DNA of 64,000 bases from Corynebacterium sp. HMSC04H06 (lineage in GTDB: Bacteria > Actinomycetota > Actinomycetes > Mycobacteriales > Mycobacteriaceae). The position numbers were made by a program, and so were the translations under genes. Positions 10,881 to 20,393 of this stretch are shown piece after piece (positions within the stretch are counted from its first letter, which is position 1; each line of letters opens with the position of its first letter). Below the pieces are notes generated by a model, which was not told where the DNA came from, searched no databases, and saw only the letters and a list, made by a program, of their open reading frames with translations. Where the stretch lies: positions 1 to 64,000 of the forward strand of contig NZ_KV823444.1 in NCBI RefSeq assembly GCF_001815935.1, read 5' to 3'.

Positions 10881-11054
10881 TTAGAAGAGATCCATGGGGC
10901 CCGACTCCAGGGCGAGCATCCCGGTCATCAGCAGGCCCATCACGACGACCATGATGATGCCCATCGGGATCCACTCCAGGATGACCTTGCCGACGCCGTC
11001 ACCGCGGTCGCGAGCTTCTGCCTCGCGCTTTTCCTGCTCCAAACGAGAAGTCAT
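10881..11054 (-). CDS. Small membrane protein, 57 aa
   Basis: A 57-aa protein with a charged N-terminal half (MTSRLEQEKREAEARDRGD) and one strong transmembrane segment (GIIMVVVMGLLMTGMLAL). The ATG at 11054 is preceded by AAGGAAGCG. A specific terminator follows, so it seems to be transcribed alone. The function is not recognised; it is probably a single-pass inner-membrane protein with a cytosolic N-terminus. Confidence 0.7.
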   Translation of the reverse strand: MTSRLEQEKREAEARDRGDGVGKVILEWIPMGIIMVVVMGLLMTGMLALESGPMDLF

Positions 11055-11168
11055 TACTTCGCTTCCTTTCGACTCCACTGGCCGTGACCGGCCCGATTCA
11101 ACCGCTATCTTAGCAGTATCTACGTACTAGTTTCGACTCCGCCCTCCGGGCAGCTACACCCCTATAGG

Positions 11169-11468
11169 CTAGGCCTCAGGGTCGATGCCTTCCTCGAGGG
11201 CGGCGACGAATTCCTCCCGCGCGTTAAACAGCGCCTCGACGTCTGCCTCCGCGCCGGCGATCCACAGGCCCGTCGCCGCGTCGAAGGTCAGGGCCTTATC
11301 GGGGTGCGCCTCAAGCAGCTTTTCCATGATCTCAGCCTGCTCGGCGGTCGGCTCCCCGTCTGGGAAGTGTTCCGGATCGCCCAGGGCGGCGGATTCTTCC
11401 GGGAAGGCGGTGAGGTGGTACTGCTCGTATTGCTTGTGCGGTTGCTCGAACAACTCTTGGCCCATCAT
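11169..11468 (-). CDS. Hypothetical acidic protein, 99 aa
   Basis: A small acidic protein starting MMGQELFEQPHKQYEQYHL and ending in EGIDPEA. It has no transmembrane segment and no recognised domain. It begins 5 nt after the stop of the MarR gene, so the two are probably co-transcribed. Of two adjacent ATGs, the second (11465) has the better spacing to AAGGG. It could be a regulator-linked accessory protein, but nothing in the sequence proves this. Confidence 0.65.
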   Translation of the reverse strand: MMGQELFEQPHKQYEQYHLTAFPEESAALGDPEHFPDGEPTAEQAEIMEKLLEAHPDKALTFDAATGLWIAGAEADVEALFNAREEFVAALEEGIDPEA

Positions 11469-11473
11469 GGCCC

Positions 11474-11983
11474 TTACTCTACCTTCTCGCCCAGGCGGGC
11501 ATCGGGGACGAAGCCGGGTTGGCCGGGGATGTTGTCCACGGCGAGCACGCCCTCGCAAAAACGCCGCAGCCCCGCGCGGTCCGCGTCCGATAAATGATCA
11601 AAGACCAGGCGGCGGACGGATTCCACGTGGGCCGGAGCGGCGCGCTCCAGGCGGCGGCGCCCCTCGTTGGTGAGCTCGATGAGCACTCCGCGGGCATCGC
11701 CAGCGCACTTGCCCTTGGTGACCAGGCCACGCTTCAGCATCCGGTTGACCTGGTGGGAGGCGCGGGAGCGGTCCCAACCCAGGTTCTTGCACAGGTCGCG
11801 CAGCCGCAGCGCCTGGCCGTCGGCCTCGGAGAGCGGAACCAGGATGGAGAAATCCGCGAGGGAGAGGTCGCTGCCGTAGAGCAGGGAATCCTCCATGCCG
11901 CGGTCGATCTTCCGCATGGAGTCGAGGAGCATTCGCCAGAGGTCCTGCTCGTCATCGTCAAGCCAACGCGTTTGCTTAGTCAT
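11474..11983 (-). CDS. MarR-family transcriptional regulator (first of two)
   Basis: A 169-aa winged-helix repressor-type protein. The typical MarR core is visible: LSLADFSILVPLSEADGQALRLRDLCKNLGWDRSRASHQVNRMLKRGLV (helix-turn-helix, residues about 44-92), followed by the wing GDARGVLIELTNEG. A TACGTT box 6 nt before the ATG suggests its own leaderless promoter. It is paralogous to the neighbour at 12014-12535. The ligand is unknown. Confidence 0.87.
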   Translation of the reverse strand: MTKQTRWLDDDEQDLWRMLLDSMRKIDRGMEDSLLYGSDLSLADFSILVPLSEADGQALRLRDLCKNLGWDRSRASHQVNRMLKRGLVTKGKCAGDARGVLIELTNEGRRRLERAAPAHVESVRRLVFDHLSDADRAGLRRFCEGVLAVDNIPGQPGFVPDARLGEKVE

Positions 11984-12013
11984 AGACTCAACGTACCCTA
12001 TCCCACGCGCTAG

Positions 12014-12535
12014 TTAACAGCTCGCTACCGCGGCTTCCCCGGGGTCTTCTCCGGCCACCTCCGCCGCCACCCGCCCCACAAGGCCGGCCTCGCGGGGCGT
12101 GAGCCCGTCGAAAACCGTGCGCTGCAGCTGCGCGGTATAGGCCGGCACGGCGCGCCCCAGCTCCTCCTTTCCGGCCTCCGTCATCCGGGCCCGCACCGCC
12201 CGCCGGTCGCTCCCATCGGTCGACTTGCTGACCAGGCCGCGCCGCGACATCCGGCTAATCTGGCGCGAGACCCGAGCGTGTGCCCAGCCGAGGACCTCGC
12301 TCAGATCCTTCAGGCGCAGCGTATACCCGGGCGCTTGAAACAGCGCCGCCAAAAGGTGGAACTCAGTCTGGGTGAGCGTGCCGCAGGATTCCAGCGCCTG
12401 GTCAAGCTTCGCCTCAACCTGCTGGGCCGCGGAGTTTAAAAGCTCCCACAGGCGCTCCTGCTCCGGGCTTAGCCAGCCGGAGAAGACAGTCTGCCGCGCA
12501 GCTGCCTCCGACTGGTCCTGCCCGGGCTGCGTCAT
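12014..12535 (-). CDS. MarR-family transcriptional regulator (second of two)
   Basis: A 173-aa MarR paralogue. The same core is seen (LTQTEFHLLAALFQAPGYTLRLKDLSEVLGWAHARVSRQISRMSRRGLV) with wing SDRRAVRARMTEAG. The start lies only four bases after the stop of the SbcC-like gene, so it is likely read from that transcript. This contrasts with its sister gene, which has its own -10 box. It may control the repair operon or its neighbours, which is inference. Confidence 0.86.
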   Translation of the reverse strand: MTQPGQDQSEAAARQTVFSGWLSPEQERLWELLNSAAQQVEAKLDQALESCGTLTQTEFHLLAALFQAPGYTLRLKDLSEVLGWAHARVSRQISRMSRRGLVSKSTDGSDRRAVRARMTEAGKEELGRAVPAYTAQLQRTVFDGLTPREAGLVGRVAAEVAGEDPGEAAVASC

Positions 12536-12539
12536 TGCC

Positions 12540-15221
12540 CTAGTCCGCCCGCTTGAGATCTTCGATGTCCAGGGCCACCCTTCCTGGCACGCGCGAGTAG
12601 CGCTGCGGCATGCAGGTCAGCACGATGACCTGGGAGCGCTTGCCCACCTCGCTAAACAGCGTGGACATCAGCCGGATGCGCTCGGAGTCGGTCGAGCCCA
12701 GCGCGTCGTCGATGACCACCGGCACCGGCCTAGCACCGCCCTCTTCCCCACCGCCGGCGGACTCCTCCACCAGCTCCGCGATGGCAAACCGGGTCAGGAT
12801 AGCTAGCTGCTCCCGGGCGCCGCCGGACAGCTCGTTGAGGTTGATGGTGACGTCGTCCTGGGTGCGCTGGGTGACCTCGAGGTTTTCGTTCAGCTGGAAT
12901 TCGACTTCGCCGCCGTAGACCCGGCGGGCCAGCCGGCCCAGGCGGTCGGCGAACGGCGCCGAGTACTTGCGGCGGGCCTCCTCGCGGTGGCGCAGGAGCA
13001 CCGCGCGCAGGTACTTCACAGCCTGCGCGCGCCGGTCCAGGGAGTCGTAACGGTTGCGGGCGTTCTCGACCTCGGCTTGGGCCTTCTCCGCGCGCTCGGC
13101 ACTACCTTGGTCCCGCTCGATATATCCGGTGAGCGTGGCGATGGTCCGGTCGGCTTGCGACCAGGCGTCCTCCAGCGACTTCAGGTGCGCCTGCGCGCCC
13201 GCGTGCAGCTGCTCCGCGCGTTCCGGATCCGCCGCGTCCAAGGCCGCCCGCGCTTGCTCCCGCGCGTCGTGGGCCGCCGTCAGCCGTTCGGAGACCACGG
13301 CAAGCGCCTGGTCCAGCTCGTCGTCGCTGCGGTGCTCGCGTGCCCGGGCCAGGGACTGCTCGGCCCGGGCGACGGCGTCGCGCAGGCTTTCCACCGTGAC
13401 CTGGTGGCGCATGAGCGTCTCCGAGAGGTTAAGCTCTTCCTCGCGCGCTACCGCCGCGGCGGCGTCCTCTTGCGCCTTCTGGGCCTTCTCTTCCGCCTCC
13501 TCAGCGGCAGCCAGCGCGGCCGAGGCAGTTGCGGCATCCACCAGGTCCGCGGTGTCCACGTCCGTCAGGGCTTCGCTCAGCGCGCGGTGCTCGGCTCGCA
13601 GTTGCTCCACGTCTTCGCCGGCGGCCAGCGTGTCCATCTCGTGACGCAGCCGCTCGGCCGCACGGTCCTGCTCGGCCTGGTGCTCACGCAGCGCGCGGGC
13701 CGCCTCCACGCTGTCGCAGCCTAGCGCCTCCAGTAGGTCCGCAAGCCGGCGCTGCGCGTGCTCGTATTCCTCCCGCGCTGAACGCGCGGCAGTCCCCTGC
13801 TGCCCGGCGGCAAACCGGGCCCGCAGGGCGCCGATGATCAGCTCCGTGCCGTCCTCGACGGGAACCTCGAGTTCCTCGGCCCCGGCCGCCACGGTCTGCG
13901 ACTGACAGTCGACGGTAATCTCCGTGTCCGCGCCGGACTCGGAGCGGAAAAACAGCTTCGACTGCGCGGCCTCCCGCAGGCGCCGGTGCAGCTGGACGTC
14001 CTGGGACAACTGCTCCACGTCAGCCAGTTCCGCCTCGGTCACGGCGTGGCCGCGCGCGGCGATGTCTTGGCGCAGCGCGTCCAGCTGCTCGGCAACCCCA
14101 TCGATCCGGCCCAACTGCTTACCCAGCTTGGCCAGCCGCTCGCTGTCTACCACCCGTTTGTGCTCGGCAGCGGCGTCCTTGCGCTGCTGGCGCGCCTCGG
14201 CCAGCGCCTTGGCATACTCCGCCGACTGCTCCCGGGCGGTCTTGAGGCGTTCGTCGGCAGCCGCGGCCTGCTCGGCCACCGGGGCGAGTTCTTCCTGCGC
14301 CGCGGCGAGCTGCTTGTGGTTGCTCTCAATCTCCGCGATCAGATCCTGGCGGCCGCGCAGATCCTCCTGGGCTCGCTCCTCGGCCTCCTGGGCCTGGTTG
14401 AAGTCCTGTTCCCGGGCCGCGAAGGCGTCCTGGGCCTGGTGCGCCGCGTTCAGCTCCGCGGTGCGTTGCTCCAGCTCCGCACGGGCCGGGTCCTGTTCTT
14501 GGGCGGCCTGCTCGCGCTGGTCGACCGCCCGCTCGTAGTCACGGACGTAGCCTTCCAGCTCCGCGAGCTCCTTGCCCGCCTGCTCGGCCGCGTCCTGGGC
14601 GGCCGATAGCTCGGTGGCCGCGCGCTTGTACTCGCCGGTCGGCTCGCCCTTCTTGCCGGTGAAATACCGCTGGTATTCCTCCTCAACCTTGTCCATGAGG
14701 CCGGAATCCTGCCCCTCCCCAAGGACCTGGCTGCCGGAGCTTTGCTCCAGGGCGTTGCGCAGCGAGGGGATGCCGACAGCCTCGACCGCCGCGCCGAGGT
14801 CGTCCTGCTTGAGGAACAGGGCTTTCACGAGATCCTGGTCTAGGTGCTCGTCCAGAATTTCTTCGAGGCGCTTATCGGCGGCGCGGCCGGTGTGGTTTTC
14901 CGGGCGCGGCACGAAGACGGTCAGCTCCGCGGCCTGCTTACTAAACCACCGCTTGAAGATCCGGAAGCGGTACGGCCCCACGGTCGCCTCCAAGGTGATT
15001 TCGGGCGAGATGTCCTTGCCCACCGGGCGTAGGACGCCCACCGTCTTCTTTGCGTGGGAGCTGTGTGCCAGTTTGAGGACCACGTCGATGGCCTCGACCA
15101 GGGTGGACTTGCCGGCCTCATTGTCGCCGTGGATGACCACCACGCCGTGGTCGGGCAGGTCTTCCAGCTTGAGGTGTTCAATGGCGCGCACATTGCGCAG
15201 CTCGAGCGAATGGATCCGCAT
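12540..15221 (-). CDS. SbcC/YhaN-like SMC-type ATPase
   Basis: An 893-aa Rad50/SbcC-type protein. The N-terminal Walker A is GDNEAGKST (near residue 33). The middle (about 180-740) is a long alanine- and glutamate-rich coiled coil. The C-terminus has the ABC signature LSGGAREQLA and Walker B PVVIDDALG (near residue 845). No CxxC zinc hook was found at the centre of the coil, and the size fits the shorter SbcC/YhaN subgroup. Such ATPases open DNA ends and drive a partner Mre11-type nuclease, here the upstream gene, whose stop overlaps this ATG (TAATG). Confidence 0.9.
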   Translation of the reverse strand: MRIHSLELRNVRAIEHLKLEDLPDHGVVVIHGDNEAGKSTLVEAIDVVLKLAHSSHAKKTVGVLRPVGKDISPEITLEATVGPYRFRIFKRWFSKQAAELTVFVPRPENHTGRAADKRLEEILDEHLDQDLVKALFLKQDDLGAAVEAVGIPSLRNALEQSSGSQVLGEGQDSGLMDKVEEEYQRYFTGKKGEPTGEYKRAATELSAAQDAAEQAGKELAELEGYVRDYERAVDQREQAAQEQDPARAELEQRTAELNAAHQAQDAFAAREQDFNQAQEAEERAQEDLRGRQDLIAEIESNHKQLAAAQEELAPVAEQAAAADERLKTAREQSAEYAKALAEARQQRKDAAAEHKRVVDSERLAKLGKQLGRIDGVAEQLDALRQDIAARGHAVTEAELADVEQLSQDVQLHRRLREAAQSKLFFRSESGADTEITVDCQSQTVAAGAEELEVPVEDGTELIIGALRARFAAGQQGTAARSAREEYEHAQRRLADLLEALGCDSVEAARALREHQAEQDRAAERLRHEMDTLAAGEDVEQLRAEHRALSEALTDVDTADLVDAATASAALAAAEEAEEKAQKAQEDAAAAVAREEELNLSETLMRHQVTVESLRDAVARAEQSLARAREHRSDDELDQALAVVSERLTAAHDAREQARAALDAADPERAEQLHAGAQAHLKSLEDAWSQADRTIATLTGYIERDQGSAERAEKAQAEVENARNRYDSLDRRAQAVKYLRAVLLRHREEARRKYSAPFADRLGRLARRVYGGEVEFQLNENLEVTQRTQDDVTINLNELSGGAREQLAILTRFAIAELVEESAGGGEEGGARPVPVVIDDALGSTDSERIRLMSTLFSEVGKRSQVIVLTCMPQRYSRVPGRVALDIEDLKRAD

Positions 15222-16378
15222 TACTTAGCCCCTTTCCGCGCGCCCGGCGAGGAAAGCCGGAACAACAAATTCGCCGCGTCCCGGGCCACCGGGTCCGCGT
15301 CCATGTCCGCAATGATTTCTTCCAGCGCCCCGGCCGCATAGCCGCTCAAGTCCAGGTCCGCGAGCTCGTCCTCGGACGGGGCGAGGTGCAGATCCATGGT
15401 CCGGCCGCGTTCGCGCAGGTCAGCGAAGACCGGCTCCAGTGCCTCCAACTCGTGCTGCAGGCGCTGGGTGTCGTGGATACCCAGGGTCCCCTGCAGGCCA
15501 TACTTGATGACGGTGCGGTCCTTGTGCGGGTAGGCCTTCAATTTCTCGATGAAGTGGTCCACGTCCTGGCTGGTGGCCAGCTCGGCGCTAAGGGCCTCGA
15601 AGCGCCACTCGCCCAGCTGGTGCTGCTCCACCGTCACCGAGGCATTGCCCGCGGCGGTCTTCTCGATGGTCACGGCCAGGGCCTTGCCGGAGTTGTTCTC
15701 GCCGGCGTCTTTGTCCACCTCGTGGAAGGCGGTAGTCTCCGGAGCCCCGGAAAACCACACCGCCCCGGTGCTGCCCAGCGGCATGGCCGAGTGGGTGTCC
15801 CCCAGCGCGAGATAGTCGATGGCCCCGGCGCGGATCTTGTCCTCGACCAGGCTTAAGTCGATCAGCTCTGCGTCATCCTCTGACGTGCGGGATTCGACCT
15901 GCCCGTGGCCGACGGCCACGCGGATCGTCTCGATGGGCTCCAGCGGCTCGAGGGCGGCCGCCACCAGGTCATGGTTGGAGCGCTTCGACAGGTACGGGGC
16001 GCCGACCAGTTCGACGCCGTCCGCGACTGGGATGGGCTCCGAGTCCCCAATGACGTGGATCCCCTCAGCCTGGGTGCGGAAGAAGATGGAGTCCGCAACC
16101 AGCGGGTCGTGGTTGCCGGGCAGCAGGTAGACCGGAACATCCAGGTGGGCAAGCGCCTCCCGGGCGCGCCCGGTGGTCTGGGGCGAGAGCGAGTTGTGTT
16201 CGAAGACGTCCCCGGCCACCACGATGAAGTCCGCGCCTACCTCGGCGGCGAGCTCGCCCAATTTGTCAATGCTGGCCAGCCGGGCCGCGTTGAAACGCGC
16301 CTGGCCGTCGCTGCCTAAGAAGCCACGCTCCATCCCGATCTGCAGGTCGGAGGTGTGGATGAACGTCGTTGAAGTCAT
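15221..16378 (-). CDS. SbcD/Mre11-like DNA exonuclease (metallophosphoesterase)
   Basis: A 385-aa calcineurin-like nuclease. Metal-binding motifs appear in order: HTSDLQIG (residues 8-15), GDVFEHN (near 56), PGNHDP (near 92), GHGQ (near 154) and GDTHS (near 193). The second Asp-x-His position is DLQ rather than the usual DxH, a YhaO/SbcD-type variation. It forms a nuclease complex with the overlapping SbcC-like ATPase for double-strand-break and hairpin processing. It is codirectional with the SWIM/SNF2 pair upstream (66-nt gap). Confidence 0.9.
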   Translation of the reverse strand: MTSTTFIHTSDLQIGMERGFLGSDGQARFNAARLASIDKLGELAAEVGADFIVVAGDVFEHNSLSPQTTGRAREALAHLDVPVYLLPGNHDPLVADSIFFRTQAEGIHVIGDSEPIPVADGVELVGAPYLSKRSNHDLVAAALEPLEPIETIRVAVGHGQVESRTSEDDAELIDLSLVEDKIRAGAIDYLALGDTHSAMPLGSTGAVWFSGAPETTAFHEVDKDAGENNSGKALAVTIEKTAAGNASVTVEQHQLGEWRFEALSAELATSQDVDHFIEKLKAYPHKDRTVIKYGLQGTLGIHDTQRLQHELEALEPVFADLRERGRTMDLHLAPSEDELADLDLSGYAAGALEEIIADMDADPVARDAANLLFRLSSPGARKGAK

Positions 16379-16444
16379 ACCCCATGTCTAACACAGCCAC
16401 CGGACACACGCCCGAAGCTACTATCGAACACCCGTTTAAAGAAG

Positions 16445-17278
16445 CTAGCGGGTGGTCAGGTGGTGGTACATGTCCTCGATATCGGAGAGCGAGCGCAGCA
16501 AATCCACGTTGGTGTGCGAGACCGCCCGCATGGCCTTGCGCAGTAGATCCGGGTCGGAATCCTCCAGTGCCGGTGCGACCTTGGGCCGCGGCAGGTCCGG
16601 CAGCTGTCGCCCCTTCCAGAACAGGTCGTTGCGCTCGTCGTTGGTCAAGCCGGCATCGTTAGCCAAGGCATCCTGGGACGCGGCCTGCGACTCCTCCAAG
16701 ACCGCTTGCTCCAGGGTCAGGAAATTCAGGCCGCGGAAGGCAAAGACCACCGACGCGTCGGCGTCGATACGGCTGGCCAGGCGATCTGCCACGGCCACCA
16801 CGTGCTTGCAGACCGGGGTGGAATCCGGGCAGGAGCAGCTCAGCCGCAGGTCGTCGGCCGTGGGGGCGAAGAGCAGGTCGAGGACCTCTTCGCTTAAGTG
16901 GCCCTCGTGGGCGTTGCGCAGGGCGTTCGGGGTGCGCGCCAGCAGCTCGTTGATGCGCGCTAGGTCGTCGTTGGAGCGGTACGGCAGCTGCATCAGGACC
17001 GTGAAGGGCTCGTTTTGGGAGCCGGCGACGCGGCCGTGGATGGCGCCGTTGCGCACGTCGAGGCCCACCACGTGCCCGGCGCGCGCGTACTGGCGCCCGC
17101 GGGTGAGCCGGCCGTCGTCGGTGGCCTTGCTGATGACGGACCAGACGCGCTGGGCGGCCGGGGAGAGCACAGGCCCGGTAGCCCCGCTGCGGGTTACCTT
17201 GTTGGTCTCCTCCGCCGTGGTCACGCGCTTGCGGGTGCCGAAGTTGGCGTAGATGACGTTGTCTTTAGACACGCTCAT
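16445..17278 (-). CDS. SWIM zinc-finger protein
   Basis: A 277-aa protein with one SWIM zinc finger (CxC...CxH at residues 148-159, CSCPDSTPVCKH) after an alpha/beta N-terminal region. SWIM proteins of this type usually sit beside SNF2 helicases in actinobacteria (the Rv2102/helZ pair in Mycobacterium) and are thought to help DNA or protein binding. AGGAGGACGAGG precedes the ATG, and the helicase stop is only 12 bases upstream, so the two are co-transcribed. Confidence 0.88.
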   Translation of the reverse strand: MSVSKDNVIYANFGTRKRVTTAEETNKVTRSGATGPVLSPAAQRVWSVISKATDDGRLTRGRQYARAGHVVGLDVRNGAIHGRVAGSQNEPFTVLMQLPYRSNDDLARINELLARTPNALRNAHEGHLSEEVLDLLFAPTADDLRLSCSCPDSTPVCKHVVAVADRLASRIDADASVVFAFRGLNFLTLEQAVLEESQAASQDALANDAGLTNDERNDLFWKGRQLPDLPRPKVAPALEDSDPDLLRKAMRAVSHTNVDLLRSLSDIEDMYHHLTTR

Positions 17279-17290
17279 GTCCTCGTCCTC

Positions 17291-20200
17291 CTACTCTCTG
17301 CCCCGGTAGCTCATCAGGGAAGCCAGCTGCTCCGGATCCAGCTCGGTGAGCCAGCCTTCGCCCTCGCCGACCACGGAGCCGGCCAGGTTGGTCTTGCCGT
17401 CCAGGATATCCTGGATGCTCTCCTCCAAGGTGCCGGCGGTGATCATCTTGTAGACCTGGACGTTTTTACGCTGGCCGATGCGGAAGGCGCGGTCGGTGGC
17501 TTGGTTTTCCACCGCGGGGTTCCACCAGCGGTCCATGTGCACCACCACGTTGGCGGCGGTCAAGTTCAGGCCCGTGCCGCCGGCCTTGAGCGACAGGATC
17601 ATCGCCGGCGGGCCATCCGGGTCTTGGAAGTCCTCGACCATCTGGTCGCGTTTGTTCTTGATGACCCCGCCGTGCAGGAACGGGATTTCCCGCCCCAGCT
17701 GCTCACTCAGGTAGGGCTTCAAAATATCGCCGAAGGCGCGGTACTGGGTGAAGACCAGCAGGCGCTCGCCGGCCTGGATCGATTCGTCGACAATCCGCAT
17801 GAGCTCGGCGACCTTCCCGGAGCGGTGCTTGCCCTTGATGGTCACCGGCGAGCCGTCGCCTAGGAAGTGGGCCGGATGGTTGCAGATCTGCTTGATGCGG
17901 GTCAGCGAGGACAGTACTAGCCCGCGGCGGGCCATGCCCTGGCGCTGTTCGAGTTGGACCTGGACGTCGTCCACGAAGGCCTTGTAGAGGGAGGCCTGCT
18001 CGGCGGTCATGGACACGGTGAGGATCTGCTCGGACTTCTCCGGCAGGTCGTCGATGATCTTCGGGTCCGTCTTCAGCCGGCGCATGATAAACGGCGCGGT
18101 GAGCAGGCGCAGGCGCTCGGTCATGGTGGGGTCCTGCTCCCGCTCGATGGCTTTAGCGAAGTGGTTGCGAAAAAAGCTGGTCGAGCCCAGGATGCCGGGG
18201 TTGCAGAAGTCCAGGATGGAACGCATCTCCGACAGGCGGTTTTCCACCGGCGTGCCGGTCAGCGCAACGCGGTGGCGCGACGGCAGGGAGCGCACTGCCC
18301 GGGAGCTGCGGGTCGCGGAGTTTTTAATCGCCTGCGCCTCGTCGAGGACCACGCGGTCCCACTCGACTAGGCCGAGCTGCTTGAAGTCGCGGCCGACGGT
18401 GCCGTAGGAGGTGATGACCAGGTCGGCATCGGCAGCCGCGGTCAGCAGCTCCTTATCCTTCAGGCGGCCGGATCCGTGCTGGACCAGGACGGTGAAATCC
18501 GGGACGAAACGCGCGGCCTCGCGCGCCCAGTTGCCCACGACGGACGTCGGTGCGACCACCAGGGTGGGGCCGAGCTCCTTGCCGTCCTTGCGGGCCTTTT
18601 CCTTTTCGACCGCCAGCAGGGTCAGCAACTGGAGGGTCTTGCCCAGGCCCATGTCATCGGCCAGCACGGCGCCGATATTGTTCTGCGACATCCAGTACAG
18701 CCAGTCGACGCCGCGGCGCTGGTATTCGCGCAGCTCCGCATGCACGGTGTCCGGCACCGCGACGCGCTGCGGGGCGATGGTGTCCATGCCTCCCAGCAGG
18801 CCGTTGAACCACTTCGAGCCGGTAAATTCGATCGGCTCGTTGGCCATGGATTCCAGGGCCAGCTGGCGCAGCTCGGCGAGGGTGACCTCGCCGAATTCGT
18901 CCGTGTCCTTGTCCGCTTGGTTGAACTCGGCGAGCTGGCGCTCTACGTCGGCGACCAGCTGCTCCCAGCCCGGCGTTTCCAGCAGGCGGGCGCGCTCGGC
19001 CTCCTTGGCGGCCGCCTCCAGCTGTTTCTTCCGGCGCTTGTAGGCCGTCTGGTTGAGCTTGTCCATGTAGTCGGTAATGCGGCTGAGCGCCTGCGTGTCC
19101 GCCATGACCCACTCGCCGCGTAGACGGATAAGCCCCGACTTGGAGTTGACCAGCTCCTCCATTTCTTGTTCGCTCAGCTGCACGTCGCCGACGGAGATGT
19201 GCCAGTCGTATTCGACCAGCTTCTCCAGGCCCACCTGCGACTTGGTGGCCGCAACCGCGGGGTCCGTGACCTCGCGGGTTTCCAGCTGGGCCTTGGTTTC
19301 CGCCTGCGCCCAGGCCTTGGGCAACATCACAGTGAAGCCGGCGGCCTTGAGTGCGGAGACGTCGCTGCCGATGAACTGCACCAGCGCGTCCGTGCTCAGG
19401 TAGACGTCCCAGTCCCCGGCGTTGTCGTACCAGCGGGGTGCGGGCCGCGAGGAGCTGGGGTTGAGCGCGGGGGCAATGCCGATGGCCCGGCGCTGCGAGT
19501 CGCGCAGCTTCTCCACCGAGCGGGCGTCGAGCTGATCGACGCGGATGGGCTGCGGCGAGTCCGTGCCGGAGCGGACCCGCAGGCGCACTGGCCACACCGC
19601 CTGGGAGGGCTCCAGTAAGGTCTCTTCTTCGCCGGGTTCCTCGACGATGATGACCAGCTGCAGGTCGACCGAGGCGATCGAGTCCTTCCACTCATTCAAG
19701 CCCCGCAGCAGCTGCGCCCGGCCGCGCTTAATGGGCGAGGTGGTCAGCATGGCCTGCGCGAAATCGTGCCAGGCGTACGGGCGCGGCGTGTGCAGCAGGT
19801 CTTTGAGCTCCATGAAGGCGATCCAGTGGGTGAGCTCATCGATGAGGTCGTCCGACAGGGACCGGTTATTGATGGTCAAAATCCCCGGGGCCGCGGCGAT
19901 CATCTCCGCCAGCCAGCCGCGCTCCCCCAGCCCGGCGGCCAGCTGCCACATGGGGAACCACTCGCCCGCCTGGTAGGACAGGCGGATGGTCACGCGCCCC
20001 GCGCGCACGAACTTGGCCAGCCCGCGGTAGGCCCGGATGAGCCAATAGAGATCTGGGGCAATAGAGGCGCGTTGTTCGGCGGTCGCCGCCGGTGTCCGCT
20101 CGTCCAAGAAGGATAACTGGGACAGCGCCACGATGGCGTCCTGCGGCCCGAACATGGCCATCGGCGCCATGAGCGAGACGTCCTTACCCTTCGGCGTGCG

Positions 20201-20380
20201 CAGCGAGACCCGGGCGCGGTTGCGGAAAGACTTCTTGGAAAGCAGGCTCTCGACGGCTTCTGGAAAGGTCCCTTCCGGCACGGAGGCGGGCGTAACGATC
20301 TTGTGCCCCTCCACCTGTTCGACCCACAGGCTAAACCCAGACACAGGCAGCCACAGGCCGTGCAGAAGGTATCCAGACAT
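17291..20380 (-). CDS. SNF2-family DNA helicase/translocase (HelZ-like)
   Basis: A 1029-aa Swi2/Snf2 ATPase. The N-terminal half (1-500) is the bacterial SNF2 accessory region. The motor begins near residue 545 with motif I DDMGLGKT, motif II DEAQ (VVLDEAQAIKN), motif III LTGTPVENRL, motif V AGGTGLNLTAANVV and motif VI DRAFRIGQ. It probably remodels protein-DNA complexes or translocates on DNA. A TAGACT box exactly 7 nt before the ATG suggests a leaderless promoter at the head of the SNF2-SWIM-SbcD-SbcC-MarR gene string. Confidence 0.93.
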   Translation of the reverse strand: MSGYLLHGLWLPVSGFSLWVEQVEGHKIVTPASVPEGTFPEAVESLLSKKSFRNRARVSLRTPKGKDVSLMAPMAMFGPQDAIVALSQLSFLDERTPAATAEQRASIAPDLYWLIRAYRGLAKFVRAGRVTIRLSYQAGEWFPMWQLAAGLGERGWLAEMIAAAPGILTINNRSLSDDLIDELTHWIAFMELKDLLHTPRPYAWHDFAQAMLTTSPIKRGRAQLLRGLNEWKDSIASVDLQLVIIVEEPGEEETLLEPSQAVWPVRLRVRSGTDSPQPIRVDQLDARSVEKLRDSQRRAIGIAPALNPSSSRPAPRWYDNAGDWDVYLSTDALVQFIGSDVSALKAAGFTVMLPKAWAQAETKAQLETREVTDPAVAATKSQVGLEKLVEYDWHISVGDVQLSEQEMEELVNSKSGLIRLRGEWVMADTQALSRITDYMDKLNQTAYKRRKKQLEAAAKEAERARLLETPGWEQLVADVERQLAEFNQADKDTDEFGEVTLAELRQLALESMANEPIEFTGSKWFNGLLGGMDTIAPQRVAVPDTVHAELREYQRRGVDWLYWMSQNNIGAVLADDMGLGKTLQLLTLLAVEKEKARKDGKELGPTLVVAPTSVVGNWAREAARFVPDFTVLVQHGSGRLKDKELLTAAADADLVITSYGTVGRDFKQLGLVEWDRVVLDEAQAIKNSATRSSRAVRSLPSRHRVALTGTPVENRLSEMRSILDFCNPGILGSTSFFRNHFAKAIEREQDPTMTERLRLLTAPFIMRRLKTDPKIIDDLPEKSEQILTVSMTAEQASLYKAFVDDVQVQLEQRQGMARRGLVLSSLTRIKQICNHPAHFLGDGSPVTIKGKHRSGKVAELMRIVDESIQAGERLLVFTQYRAFGDILKPYLSEQLGREIPFLHGGVIKNKRDQMVEDFQDPDGPPAMILSLKAGGTGLNLTAANVVVHMDRWWNPAVENQATDRAFRIGQRKNVQVYKMITAGTLEESIQDILDGKTNLAGSVVGEGEGWLTELDPEQLASLMSYRGRE

Positions 20381-20393
20381 GCCGAATAGTCTA

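Noticed and set aside
12987..14609. Several plus-strand open frames opposite the SbcC-like gene
   Set aside because: Arg/Leu/Ala-rich antisense of a coiled-coil gene; the sense strand has Walker and ABC motifs.
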